Notes: generated by a model from the sequence alone, not told the origin. A stretch of 53,700 nt of DNA from an uncultured Eubacteriales bacterium (GCA_949289125.1 CASEME010000021.1:1-53700); one strand, 5' to 3'; positions 37,579-46,046 are shown, counted from the first letter of the stretch. Program-made: numbers and translations.

Positions 37579-38121
37579 TCAAACAACTTTGCCGTCTATT
37601 ATTTGCGCCTGACAGCTTTGCATAACTTCCAACGCTGCATTGTGTTTTTGTTTTGTTACGCCTGCGCAGTAGTGTGCAAGTACTTTGACGGGTGTTTCGG
37701 GCAACAGTGCTTTGATGGCAAGCACGTTGCTTACTACGCAAATGTCGGTGCACGTACCGCAAAAAACTATCTCTTGAGGTACGCAATGCTTTGTGATAGC
37801 GTCGTACAACAGGTTTCCCGCTCCAAATGTAGGCTTGTCCACAACAACAATTTGCGCGTTGACATTGTTGTTGGCACTGTCAAATATTTGTTGGTTTATC
37901 TGCCAACCGTTGGTATCTTTGATGCAATGAGGCACAGGCAGATATTTGCCTTCTTGCGTGTCGAGGTAGTGGCTGTCGTGCGTGTCGCGTGTAAACACAA
38001 CCAAACCTTGCCAACTACTCACAAGCTGTGCAATATCCTTTACAATGGCTTGCGCATCGGTGTTGGACAATGCACCGTCAATAAAGTCATTTTGCATGTC
38101 TACTACCACTAATACTTTCAT
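37579..38121 (-). CDS. Isochorismatase-family hydrolase, nicotinamidase-like
   Basis: A 180-aa cysteine hydrolase. The catalytic triad is visible: Asp8 in VVVDMQNDF, Lys in VDKPTFGA (~95) and Cys in FCGTCTDICVVSN (~121). The metal-binding DTHDSHY segment (~46-52) favours nicotinamidase over isochorismatase, so nicotinamide to nicotinate in NAD salvage is the best guess. AAGGAG precedes the ATG. The hairpin GAGTATTG/CAATACTC (38158-38180) separates it from the next minus-strand gene upstream. Confidence 0.85.
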   Translation of the reverse strand: MKVLVVVDMQNDFIDGALSNTDAQAIVKDIAQLVSSWQGLVVFTRDTHDSHYLDTQEGKYLPVPHCIKDTNGWQINQQIFDSANNNVNAQIVVVDKPTFGAGNLLYDAITKHCVPQEIVFCGTCTDICVVSNVLAIKALLPETPVKVLAHYCAGVTKQKHNAALEVMQSCQAQIIDGKVV

Positions 38122-38157
38122 TTTGCCGCTCCTTGTGTTGTGTATTTATTGTCTGAC

Positions 38158-38180
38158 GAGTATTGTTGTATACAATACTC
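38158..38180. promoter_or_regulatory. Perfect inverted repeat between the CAT-like and hydrolase genes
   Basis: GAGTATTG (38158-38165) and CAATACTC (38173-38180). No T run on either side, so an operator is as likely as a terminator. Confidence 0.4.
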
Positions 38181-38191
38181 AATTATTGTTA

Positions 38192-38821
38192 CTACTTATT
38201 GCAAAGTTTGCTTATATTGTTGTCGAGTGCCTGCACAAATTTGCCAATGTGCAGTCCGTCCACTAATCGATGATTGACCTCTATGGACATATGCACCAAC
38301 AATTTGCCGTCCTGTTCGTAATACTTGCCCCACGCAATGCGCGGGATACAATCGTCTTTGTCAAAGTTGCGCTCGTTGGTAAGAGAAGTAAAGTCAAACC
38401 ACGGTGTGCACGAAATGTATATAAGCTGGTCACTTTGCGTTGCTGTGTCAATAAATGCTGTCTGCGTTTGCGCTTTGTGCTGTGCTTGTGCACAAAACTC
38501 TTTACAGTCGGGCAGAGTGTTGAAAGTGATTATGCTAAATTGGTTTTGATTGGGCAAAAGTACGGTAAAACTCGGATAAGTCTGTTGATACTTTATCACT
38601 TCGTTGTTGACAATGCGCATGTTAAATTCTTCCACGCAGTTTACTGCCTTGCTTACCAACCATACCATTGTATAGTAGAAAGACAAATTGTTGTCTTTTG
38701 CAAACTGCTTTACTGCAGTTACGTCAATGGTAGTGGTGACAGAATAAAAGGGACAGTCCACCTGAGAGAAAAATTGATATGCCTGTGTTCTTTCCCATTT
38801 TTGTAAGTCAATTTTTTTCAT
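38192..38821 (-). CDS. Chloramphenicol acetyltransferase-like (CAT fold) protein
   Basis: A 209-aa CoA-dependent acetyltransferase of the trimeric CAT family. The catalytic His motif is VNHRLVDGLHIGKF (~185-198; HxxxDG), and the upstream segments CTPWFDFTSLTNE and YTMVWLVSKAVN fit the fold. Ribosome site AAAGGA precedes the ATG. Chromosomal CAT-like genes in gut Clostridia do not always give chloramphenicol resistance; activity must not be assumed from sequence. Confidence 0.85.
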   Translation of the reverse strand: MKKIDLQKWERTQAYQFFSQVDCPFYSVTTTIDVTAVKQFAKDNNLSFYYTMVWLVSKAVNCVEEFNMRIVNNEVIKYQQTYPSFTVLLPNQNQFSIITFNTLPDCKEFCAQAQHKAQTQTAFIDTATQSDQLIYISCTPWFDFTSLTNERNFDKDDCIPRIAWGKYYEQDGKLLVHMSIEVNHRLVDGLHIGKFVQALDNNISKLCNK

Positions 38822-38997
38822 GCAAAATTATCCTTTGGGTTAGTTAAAATAAATTGTGTCGCAATAGTATACAACACTGTCTTTACATATAATAAGCATT
38901 TTTTTGTTGTGTGTCAACAGTAACGGCATTAAGAGTATAGTTGCGGGCAGTTGGTATAGTTTTGTAAGCAGTGCAAATGTGGTAAGTTGCTCAAACA

Positions 38998-39026
38998 AAA
39001 CGGAGCTCGAATTTTCGAGCTCCGTT
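38998..39026 (-). terminator. Terminator of the amidase gene
   Basis: AACGGAGCTCGA pairs with TCGAGCTCCGTT (12 bp). On the minus strand it is followed by TTTTGTTTG. Confidence 0.8.
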
Positions 39027-39120
39027 ATATTGTATTGTATAGTTGTTGTTATTTGCCAATTAGGCGCACCTATGTGCAAAAGTATTGTTGCATAATCTTA
39101 TTGTATTGCAACGCTTAGGT

Positions 39121-40176
39121 TTACTGTCCGTCACGACCTCCGCCAATGGGTGCAAGTTGTGCCCAAGTAAGCGGACCTACTATGCCGTCAGCATTAAGTC
39201 CGTTTTCGGTCTGAAATTGTTTTACTGCCAATTCGGTGTTGGAGCCGAATATGCCGTCTACTACGCCCACAGGGTACAGTTTGGCTTCCAATTTTTGTTG
39301 CAGATATTTTACATACACGCCACGGCTTCCACGTCTTAGTGTTGGGAAAGGCGGAAGTTGCAACAGTGTGCGCCAAGTATTGTTGCCCACCAAGCCATCG
39401 GGATCAAGCCCGTTTTCTTGTTGGAACAATATTACGGCTCTTTGTGTTGCAGGTCCAAAAATGCCGTCAATATCGATGTCGTAGCCGTAGTTGTACAGCA
39501 AAAATTGTAGCAGCATTACAAAATTACCGCGAGAGCCACTGCGCAACAACGGATAGTTTTTGAGGTCGTTTCTTGTTATGTACGGTACTCCGAGGTAAGC
39601 GCACACGCCCTGACACGTTTCTTCGGCAACTTCGGTTTGGAAGTCGGGATCAATCATAAGTTTGGCTTCTCTTAAGTTGGTCATAAAGCCTGCTTCCACA
39701 AGTGCCGATACGCAGTTGACGTTGGACAATACGGCTATGTTGAGGTTATCCACACGACGTGCTTTCTGTTCTGTACCTTGCGCCAATTTTTCAAATATTT
39801 CTTCGGCAAGCTCTTTGCTTTGTACAGGTCGGGGATTGCCTACCGAGTAAAATGTTTCAAAGCCGTTTGCAGTGTTGAATGACAAACCTGTGCCGAACGC
39901 ATTGTATGCAAAAGTCACAAGCAAAGTGAGGTTTTGCGCATTGATACGTCTTACTCTTGTGGACAATGCAATATCCTGCAATTCTGGTTTTACATCATAT
40001 ACGCGAAAGCCGTTTCTCAAACATGCTTCGATAAACTTGTTTTTTGTAGGACGGTTAAACTCGTTTTCGTATATCTGTCTGTTGAGAAAGGGCATGATAG
40101 GCGTACGTTTGCCCGCGGTGGGCGGGTTTTGCCCGTGTTCGTCGTTTGCGCCTATGTAATAATTGCTATTTGACAA
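39121..40176 (-). CDS. N-acetylmuramoyl-L-alanine amidase-like protein with two peptidoglycan-binding domains
   Basis: A 351-aa predicted cell-wall hydrolase. Residues ~5-200 form a divergent Amidase_3 domain (GANDEHGQ with His, NEFN with Glu, SFNTANGFETFYS in place of SxHxNA, and VEAGFMTNLREAK). Two PG_binding_1 repeats follow (~205-270 and ~278-345; each ends DGI/LVGxxTW). No signal peptide is seen, as in mother-cell spore-release amidases of the CwlC/CwlH type. The SFNTAN change removes the usual His, so activity needs testing. The start is a TTG with AAAGGAG seven bases upstream, and a sigma-K-like promoter lies 34 bases before it. Confidence 0.78.
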   Translation of the reverse strand: MSNSNYYIGANDEHGQNPPTAGKRTPIMPFLNRQIYENEFNRPTKNKFIEACLRNGFRVYDVKPELQDIALSTRVRRINAQNLTLLVTFAYNAFGTGLSFNTANGFETFYSVGNPRPVQSKELAEEIFEKLAQGTEQKARRVDNLNIAVLSNVNCVSALVEAGFMTNLREAKLMIDPDFQTEVAEETCQGVCAYLGVPYITRNDLKNYPLLRSGSRGNFVMLLQFLLYNYGYDIDIDGIFGPATQRAVILFQQENGLDPDGLVGNNTWRTLLQLPPFPTLRRGSRGVYVKYLQQKLEAKLYPVGVVDGIFGSNTELAVKQFQTENGLNADGIVGPLTWAQLAPIGGGRDGQ

Positions 40177-40209
40177 TGTTATCTCCTTTTACCTTATAGT
40201 TTTCGTAAC

Positions 40210-40237
40210 AGTATATGCAGGCAAAATACATTTTGTG
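40210..40237 (-). promoter_or_regulatory. Sigma-K/E-like (mother-cell) promoter of the amidase gene
   Basis: Minus strand CACA (40234-40237, fits mACm), a 16-bp gap and CATATACT (40210-40217, fits CATAnnnT). Confidence 0.45.
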
Positions 40238-40309
40238 CATTGCAAAGATAATACTTTGCGTGGTGCGTTTTGGACTACTTATTTGGATTTATTGTTTGGC
40301 AATGTTCTG

Positions 40310-40338
40310 TTTACAGAAAACTTAAGGTATGGTACAAT
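40310..40338 (+). promoter_or_regulatory. rsmF promoter giving a leaderless transcript
   Basis: TTTACA (40310-40315), 17 bp and TACAAT (40333-40338). The ATG at 40345 is seven bases past the -10 box and has no ribosome site. Confidence 0.65.
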
Positions 40339-40344
40339 TACTTT

Positions 40345-41652
40345 ATGAATATTACCAATACCAATTTGCTTTTGCGCCTCAACAAAATGTTGGGCGACAA
40401 TGTACAACAATATATGGACGCACTCAGTTTATCGCCTGTAAAAGGTTTGCACGTCAATACTACTAAGTGCAGTATGGATACTGTGCAACAGTTGAACTTT
40501 GGCGAGCGTATTCCAGAAGGGGACAATCTTATAAGAGTAGCTGATAACGTGCGTCCGGCACTTCACCCTTATTATGCTGCAGGCTTGTATTATATGCAAG
40601 AGCCGTCAGCTATGTTACCCGTATCGGCAATAGATATGCCCGACAATGCGTGGGTGTTGGATATGTGCGCAGCACCCGGTGGCAAAAGCAGTCAGCTGGC
40701 TATCAAACTGCAAGGCAAAGGTATGTTGGTGAGTAATGATGTGGACAGAAGCAGAGCACAAGTTTTGCGCGAAAACATAGTGCGTATGGGCTACTCCAAC
40801 GTTTTGGTGGTAAGTATGGATACCGAGCGTCTGGCAAATACCTTTGGCGGTTGTTTTGACGTAGTTGTGGTGGACGCGCCGTGTTCGGGCGAAGGTATGT
40901 TTCGCAAAGAACCTCAGGCACTGATAGATTGGAACGAAAACAATATACGTGCTTGTGCATTAAGGCAACGAGAGATACTTATTCGCGCCGACAAATGTCT
41001 CAAAACGGGCGGAATATTGCTTTACAGCACGTGCACTTTTGCAGAGGAAGAGGACGAGCGCATTGCTGAGTATGTATGCAGTATGGGCTACGAAGTGTTG
41101 CTAATACACAGTAATGTTACTCAATCGGCGCTAAAGTGCAGCATTGGCTACAAGTATCTGCCACATATGTTTTGTGGAGAAGGTCAGTATTTTTGTGCTT
41201 TTGTCAAACGTGGTCAGTCGTTACCGCCTCAACAGCATAGTAACAAAGACAGATATACGCCTGCCACACGCAAAAGTCTGTCCATTCTTCAAGAGGTAGC
41301 CGACGTTACTCACCTTAATGTGTGTGAAAAAGACGGTATGTTGTTTGTGCCAGCGTATGAGTACAATGTGCCCTGTCTTATTAACGGCGTTATGCTTGGA
41401 AAGGTGGAAAAAGACGGCAGACTTACGCCTTCCCATCAACTGTTTACTGCGTTGGGCAACAGATGCAACAACACTGTTGACTTGCAGTGTGACGATATGC
41501 GTGTAAAACAGTACCTTGGCGGTGAAGAAATAGCAACAGACAAGGCCAAAGGTTGGTGCTGTGTAAGTGTGTATGGGTTTGCTTTGGGCGGTGGCAAAGC
41601 AAGCGGCACAAGACTAAAAAATCACTACCCAAAACATCTGAGAATAAAATAA
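40345..41652 (+). CDS. rRNA (cytosine-C5)-methyltransferase, RsmF type
   Basis: A 435-aa NSUN-family enzyme that methylates cytosine C5 in 16S rRNA. It has the SAM site VLDMCAAPGGKSSQLA (~104-119), motif IV VVDAPCSGEGMFRK, motif VI YSTCTF (the two catalytic Cys) and a C-terminal RsmF-like RNA-binding tail of ~150 residues. The N-terminal MYYMQEPSAM-like element (LYYMQEPSAM) is typical. The ATG at 40345 is chosen because an upstream in-frame extension (from 40270) would start before the promoter. Confidence 0.9.
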   Translation: MNITNTNLLLRLNKMLGDNVQQYMDALSLSPVKGLHVNTTKCSMDTVQQLNFGERIPEGDNLIRVADNVRPALHPYYAAGLYYMQEPSAMLPVSAIDMPDNAWVLDMCAAPGGKSSQLAIKLQGKGMLVSNDVDRSRAQVLRENIVRMGYSNVLVVSMDTERLANTFGGCFDVVVVDAPCSGEGMFRKEPQALIDWNENNIRACALRQREILIRADKCLKTGGILLYSTCTFAEEEDERIAEYVCSMGYEVLLIHSNVTQSALKCSIGYKYLPHMFCGEGQYFCAFVKRGQSLPPQQHSNKDRYTPATRKSLSILQEVADVTHLNVCEKDGMLFVPAYEYNVPCLINGVMLGKVEKDGRLTPSHQLFTALGNRCNNTVDLQCDDMRVKQYLGGEEIATDKAKGWCCVSVYGFALGGGKASGTRLKNHYPKHLRIK

Positions 41653-42135
41653 TAAATAGCAAATTAGTACATTGCTACGTTATAAAGCGTCTTTAAATTT
41701 GCGCAGTGTTCTTTTATTTGGGATATATTCTTGAAAAAATATATATGTCGCCAATGCGTTAAATAGATTCTATTTATTGTTTGCCAACTTAATTAGCCAG
41801 ATAGTGTGATTAAGTAAGCGATAAAATATCCATATAGCAAAATTAAACTGTTTTACAATGATATCTATGAACATTATGCTTAATTAGATAGGGCATATTA
41901 TTATAATACGTTTTGTGCAAAGACATTTGTTATGGTGTAAATTTATCACTCCCCAAACGCTTTACAACAAGTGAATAATGTGGTAATATATTTAGGCAAA
42001 AAAACCGCATACTATTAGCAACTATTGGTTTGTTTGAAAGTAATGTTGCAATGGTGTGGGTATAATATTGCAGGGTGATACACAGGTGTTGCCCACACAA
42101 CAACAGCTTGCTTAGTGCAAGCACAATAAATCTTT
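41653..42135. other. Gene-free AT-rich stretch upstream of tRNA-Ser
   Basis: No ORF can be supported in 480 bases. TATAAT at 42061-42066 may be the tRNA promoter -10 box. GCTTGC/GCAAGC (42106-42122) forms a hairpin 14 bases before the tRNA. Nothing else is recognised. Confidence 0.5.
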
Positions 42136-42227
42136 GGAGAAATACCCAAGAGGTCGAAGGGGCGCCCCTGCTAAGGGTGTAGTACGGGATTACCGTAGCG
42201 AGGGTTCAAATCCCTCTTTCTCCGCCA
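42136..42227 (+). tRNA. tRNA-Ser (anticodon GCT)
   Basis: 92 bases including an encoded CCA. Acceptor arm GGAGAAA/TTTCTCC; anticodon loop CTGCTAA with GCT at 42170-42172, reading AGC/AGU; a long variable arm of class II type; T arm GAGGGTTCAAATCCCTC. A terminator follows directly. It is a plausible integration landmark for the accessory block downstream, but no repeated 3' end was found within the window. Confidence 0.95.
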
Positions 42228-42231
42228 AGCG

Positions 42232-42271
42232 GAACTTATAAGAACACCTAGTTTTTATAAGTTCTTTTTTT
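42232..42271 (+). terminator. tRNA-Ser terminator
   Basis: GAACTTATAA and TTATAAGTTC form a perfect 10-bp stem, then seven T. Confidence 0.9.
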
Positions 42272-42624
42272 ATGTATTTGATGAACACAGAAATAATTTT
42301 TGCGTTGTATATGTCATTTGCCTTTCGCAGTGGGCTGTCTAGCATATCTATGAGCTAAAAGCAACGGAAAAAAATTTGTATATGTAATGTATAGTGCTAG
42401 TAGGTAAAACAACTAAATATTTAACTTTCAAAGCTGAGTGTAACAACTCGGCTTTTTTTATTATCGTAAGATTATTGATGTCGTTATGAAAGATTTTTTC
42501 AATACAAATTTTTTTCTCTTTCGTTGCTTTTACCAGCCAAAGATAGCAAGTAGATACAATTCGTCATAACTATGCCTTTTTATCTCTGCCGAAAGGCGAA
42601 AACTAAATTTGGAGGTAAAAGAGT
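42272..42624. other. Non-coding head of the PcfK/PcfJ block with a long imperfect inverted repeat
   Basis: Arms 42356-42381 and 42502-42532 share TAAAAGCAACG and AAAAAATTTGTAT in opposite orientation. GCCTTTCG at 42320-42327 has its complement CGAAAGGC at 42590-42597. Between the arms lies an intrinsic terminator. No ORF is supported. The region could be an origin of transfer or replication, or a structured RNA. Confidence 0.5.
42431..42459 (+). terminator. Intrinsic terminator inside the inverted-repeat region
   Basis: AAGCTGAGT (42431-42439) pairs with ACTCGGCTT (42446-42454), then a T run. No gene precedes it, so a short RNA may end here. Confidence 0.75.
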
Positions 42625-42858
42625 ATGGATACTAAAAGAATGTATCTAGCAGAATTTGAGTGCTATCTAAACGATGGCAAAGTCAAGTTCAACATAGTTG
42701 GGGTGACCAAAAATGAAATAACCCTAGCTATAACCAAAGAAGGCAAGATAAGTGTACCTACTTATGACTTGCTAGTAGACGAAAACGGACAATTGTATTT
42801 TGAATACGGATTGTATTACAGCAAAATACAATTAGACGACTTCGAGGAGGTGAGCTAA
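42625..42858 (+). CDS. Small accessory protein, unknown
   Basis: A 77-aa acidic protein with a clear GGAGGT ribosome site. It is predicted to be mostly beta-strand (alternating hydrophobic pattern, FECYLNDGKVKFNIVGV). I do not recognise the family. It is the first gene of the AT-rich PcfK/PcfJ block; its stop overlaps the start of the next gene. Confidence 0.6.
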   Translation: MDTKRMYLAEFECYLNDGKVKFNIVGVTKNEITLAITKEGKISVPTYDLLVDENGQLYFEYGLYYSKIQLDDFEEVS

Positions 42859-43271
42859 TGAAACTTGCATTAACCAACATACGGACTATTAAAAAAGAAA
42901 CAGGTAATATGCTTACCAAACGAGTATGCAATTACATAATAGACCGTTGGAATGACTACAACGAAAAGCGACATATCTTTACAGATGTATTAGATTATGG
43001 CTGTCAGTCAGGAGTAGTAGGCGAACTAATATACTATGCAGATACAGTAAAGTTTTACAAGCAGTACAAAGACGAAATAAACGAACTTTTGTATGACACA
43101 ATGAGCAGTACAGGACTTTACACCCCTACCGACTTGTTTGGAGATAAGTGGGATAGAGAAGATCCGTTGGCTTTGTAATGTTCTAACCAAAACTTGCTTG
43201 CATGGTTTGGCTTTGAAGAAACACTAAGAAATATTGCACAAAACTTTGAACAATTAGAAAGATACATATAA
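42858..43271 (+). pseudogene. DUF7222-like accessory gene interrupted by one in-frame TAA
   Basis: The first part (106 codons, ending DKWDREDPLAL) is followed by TAA at 43176-43178. The same frame then stays open for 30 more codons (NQNLLAWFGFEETLRNIA...) to TAA at 43269. In homologues as I recall them, DPLAL runs straight on into NQNLLAWFGFEET, so the gene looks like a single ~137-residue protein cut by a nonsense codon. The GAGGAGGTG ribosome site is intact. Such proteins occur in phages and conjugative elements; function unknown. The family name is from memory. Confidence 0.6.
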
Positions 43272-43282
43272 GGAGAACAACA

Positions 43283-43681
43283 ATGACACATAAAGAAAAA
43301 GCAATAGAGTTAATGAAACAAATAGATATATACAAGCCATACATAGATGACTTTGAGAAAGAGAACAAAGTATGCGTATATGAAAACTTTGGTGGCTTTT
43401 GGGTTTACCAATACCCAGAACTTCAAGAAAAACTTAATAACTTAGAAAAGAAATACGGCTGTAAGGTTTACGCAGTAACTCATGAGTATACAGAATTTGG
43501 TGAGCTTTACAGCTTTTTAATTGTACCAAATATAAAAAGAGATTGGCACGACTTGATAGAAAGTAACGGAGATAAACATATTGCATTTGCGTATGTGTGG
43601 AATAAAACAGACGATTGGCTGAGTGAGTTTGGAAGTATCTACATTCAATCATTTGGCGGTGGCATTAAAAGAATAGGATAA
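43283..43681 (+). CDS. Accessory protein, unknown (mobile-element type)
   Basis: A 132-aa protein with an AAGGAG ribosome site. The sequence is charged and aromatic-rich (KYGCKVYAVTHEYTEFGELY). Proteins of this look are frequent in clostridial plasmid and phage accessory regions, but I cannot name a function. It continues the run of small genes spaced by ~10 nt. Confidence 0.6.
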   Translation: MTHKEKAIELMKQIDIYKPYIDDFEKENKVCVYENFGGFWVYQYPELQEKLNNLEKKYGCKVYAVTHEYTEFGELYSFLIVPNIKRDWHDLIESNGDKHIAFAYVWNKTDDWLSEFGSIYIQSFGGGIKRIG

Positions 43682-43692
43682 GGAGAATAACA

Positions 43693-43902
43693 ATGACACC
43701 ATACACAGTAAAAGCAAGAATAAATAGCTTGCGTGGCAAGTTAGAAGAAGTAACAATAGTAGATATGCTTGAAGAAAACAACCAAACAATATACATAGCA
43801 GAGTACAAAGGCAAGCGTTGCAGAACATTATTCAACTGGTTTGTTTGTACCTACTATGTAGACGACATATACGGGGTAATAAATGAAAGCAAAGCTCAAT
43901 AA
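43693..43902 (+). CDS. Small accessory protein, unknown
   Basis: 69 aa, AAGGAG ribosome site. The pattern is beta-rich (VKARINSLRGKLEEVTIVDM, IYIAEYKGKRC). It overlaps the next gene by 20 bases, suggesting coupled translation. Confidence 0.55.
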   Translation: MTPYTVKARINSLRGKLEEVTIVDMLEENNQTIYIAEYKGKRCRTLFNWFVCTYYVDDIYGVINESKAQ

Positions 43903-44119
43903 TCCATACGGCTACAAGATATGTAGCAAGATAGGTAAATTACCGTATGAAGAAAGGTTTTTAACTTATACATACAAACAAGCAGTATATGCAAAGAAAG
44001 TATTTCTCACATACGGCATAACAAGCAAAAAGCATAAACCACAATGGTATATATTCCCAATAACAAAAGCCGAAGTAAAACAAGGCATCTGGCGACAAGT
44101 CCCCTTTGATTGTTCTTAG
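43883..44119 (+). CDS. Small basic accessory protein, unknown
   Basis: 78 aa, Lys/Tyr-rich and basic (pattern of a small nucleic-acid-binding protein, but no motif). It starts inside the previous gene after GGGGTAAT. It ends at TAG within a hairpin (44097-44126). Confidence 0.5.
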   Translation: MKAKLNNPYGYKICSKIGKLPYEERFLTYTYKQAVYAKKVFLTYGITSKKHKPQWYIFPITKAEVKQGIWRQVPFDCS

Positions 44120-44133
44120 GGGGCTTTAATTAT
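44097..44133 (+). terminator. Hairpin at the end of the small basic gene
   Basis: AAGTCCCC (44097-44104) pairs with GGGGGCTT (44119-44126), then TTAATTATTT. It may reduce read-through into the pcfK-like gene. Confidence 0.45.
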
Positions 44134-44158
44134 TTACAGAACAAGGAGGTAAAAGAAA

Positions 44159-44734
44159 ATGACACTTAATCTAACAACAACTACAAAAGCAGAAGAACTC
44201 TTGAAAATATGTTTAGAAGAAAATGCAAGTGAAACACTAGCAGAAAAAATAAACAACGGAGTTGAGATAGTAAAAGACAACATAAAGCTAATTAACAAAA
44301 AGAACCTACAAGGCTTTATGAAGTATGCAACAGAAGAAGCAAGAAAACTATCAGAGAAAGGTGCAACAAGTATATGTATTGACGATGCCACAGTATATGG
44401 TTGGGCAATACATTACTTTGAAGAAGATAGTATAGAAGGCACATTATACAATTTTGACGGCACAGAGTACAAAAAGCCTATACCTACTAAAACTACATCG
44501 AAAGTAGAAGTTAGTGCAACGAAACCCGTCGTTCGTGACACAAACACGCAACAATCTTTCTTTGACTTAATGGAAAATGATACAAAAGAACAACCACAAC
44601 AAGCACAATCTATTGAGCAAGAACCACAACTAGAACTAATAGACAGGTCAACGGGTGAAATCTTTGACGACAGAGAAAAGTTAGTTGTAAGTAAGCTCAA
44701 TGAGATATTTGACGGCAACGTACAAGTGAGGTGA
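44159..44734 (+). CDS. PcfK-like protein (AcrIIA9-related family)
   Basis: A 191-aa protein with an AAGGAGG ribosome site. The N-terminal ~100 residues are helical, with the PcfK-type core (LQGFMKYATEEARKL, CIDDATVYGWAIHYFEED). The C-terminal half is low-complexity and Gln/Glu-rich. PcfK is encoded next to PcfJ on plasmid pCF10 and in many gut conjugative elements; some relatives are annotated as Cas9 inhibitors of the AcrIIA9 family. pcfJ follows after 4 bases. Whether this copy inhibits Cas9 is not shown by the sequence. Confidence 0.65.
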   Translation: MTLNLTTTTKAEELLKICLEENASETLAEKINNGVEIVKDNIKLINKKNLQGFMKYATEEARKLSEKGATSICIDDATVYGWAIHYFEEDSIEGTLYNFDGTEYKKPIPTKTTSKVEVSATKPVVRDTNTQQSFFDLMENDTKEQPQQAQSIEQEPQLELIDRSTGEIFDDREKLVVSKLNEIFDGNVQVR

Positions 44735-44738
44735 AAGA

Positions 44739-46046
44739 ATGAAATACCAAGTAAAACCTATACCAAAGTACATACTCAAACGTATTGAGAAACTCGACCA
44801 CGAAATTTACAAACAACCACAAGGCACAACTCGCTATTATGCTTATCTGGTAAGACACAAAAACGACATATTGAAAGTTACAGTAGCAGTTAGAAACAAA
44901 TACAAAGACTGGTATTACAAACAGGTTGCTGTTCATAGTACAACTTCACAATATTGTATGGTAAAAGACATGGCGTATTTCTGGTTAGGTGGTTATGTAG
45001 TAGGTTGGTATGAACAAGGACTTACCAAAAACCCTAAGTGGTACGAAAGTACAGAGTGGTGTTACTCAAATGACAAATACTTTGATCCGCATGCACCCGT
45101 TGTTAATAGCGAGCTTGCTTTGAAAGTGCCACAATACAAGTACAGTGCAGTGGATAGATATGACGGTGTAGATATATTGAAGTATCTTAAAATCTACAAA
45201 GAGTACCCGCAAGTAGAGTATCTAACAAAGTTAGGACTAAGCAAATTAGTAAGATTGAAAAGCATACTCAAAAGGATAAGTAAAGATAGTAACTTTTTCA
45301 AATGGCTTGCTAAACATAGGCAAGAGATTACAAATAGCTTTTATTACTCAAATGTAATACATAAGGCTTATACAAGTGGTAAGTCATTAGATTACTTGCA
45401 AAAGTACTAAGTATTCAAAAAGTCGCTAGTTAATAGCAATTTGTGGAAAACATTGAAAGATGAATACAGCAATGAACTGAATAGATTGCTAGATTACATA
45501 GTAACACAAGATACAAATATTAGTAGTTATACAGACTACATAAAAGCGTGTAAATACTTGAAGTTAGATATGAGCCTAGAAAAGCACAGATATCCACACG
45601 ACTTTAAAAAATGGCACAATATACGAATAGACGAGTATAACACAGCAAAACTCATAGAAGACGAACAGAAAAGAAAAGCCTTCTACCAACAGTTTGAGCG
45701 GGTTGCTAATAAGTACGAAGCACTGCAAAAGAATGGTAGAGGCTTTATTGCAATTATTGCACATAGTCCAAGTGAACTTATACAAGAAGGCGAAGAACTT
45801 AAACACTGTGTAGGTAAAATGAACTATGACCAAAAGTTTGCAAGAGAAGAAAGTCTAATATTCTTTATACGCAACAAAGAACAACCGAAAGTGCCTTTTG
45901 TAACAGTAGAGTATTCGCTAGAAAAAAGAAAGGTGCTTCAATGCTATGGTGAAAAGGACAGTAAGCCGACAGAACAAGTTTTGCACTTTGTAAACAAAAT
46001 ATGGCTACCTTACGCAAATAGACAACTAAAACAAATAACAGCATAA
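44739..46046 (+). pseudogene. PcfJ-like gene interrupted by one in-frame TAA
   Basis: Two open segments in the same frame, 44739-45410 (223 aa) and a continuation to 46046, are separated only by TAA at 45408-45410; the frame otherwise stays open (…LDYLQKY-stop-VFKKSLVN…). Joined, they give ~435 residues with PcfJ features: YKYSAVDRYDGVDILKYLKI and YPQVEYLTKLGLSKLV in the middle, and the PcfJ C-terminal domain with EELKHCVGKMNYD, IFFIRN and VTVEYSLEKRKVLQCYGEKD. PcfJ is a conserved mobile-element protein of unknown role. The gene is probably inactivated, unless the stop is read through. The second segment has no good ribosome site. Confidence 0.75.

Noticed and set aside
38192..38821. Chloramphenicol resistance gene
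   Set aside because: The CAT fold and HxxxDG motif are clear, but resistance cannot be claimed from sequence for a chromosomal CAT-like protein.
42136..42227. tRNA-Ser as a proven attachment site
   Set aside because: No duplicate of the tRNA 3' end and no integrase gene is visible within the window, so integration there remains a guess.
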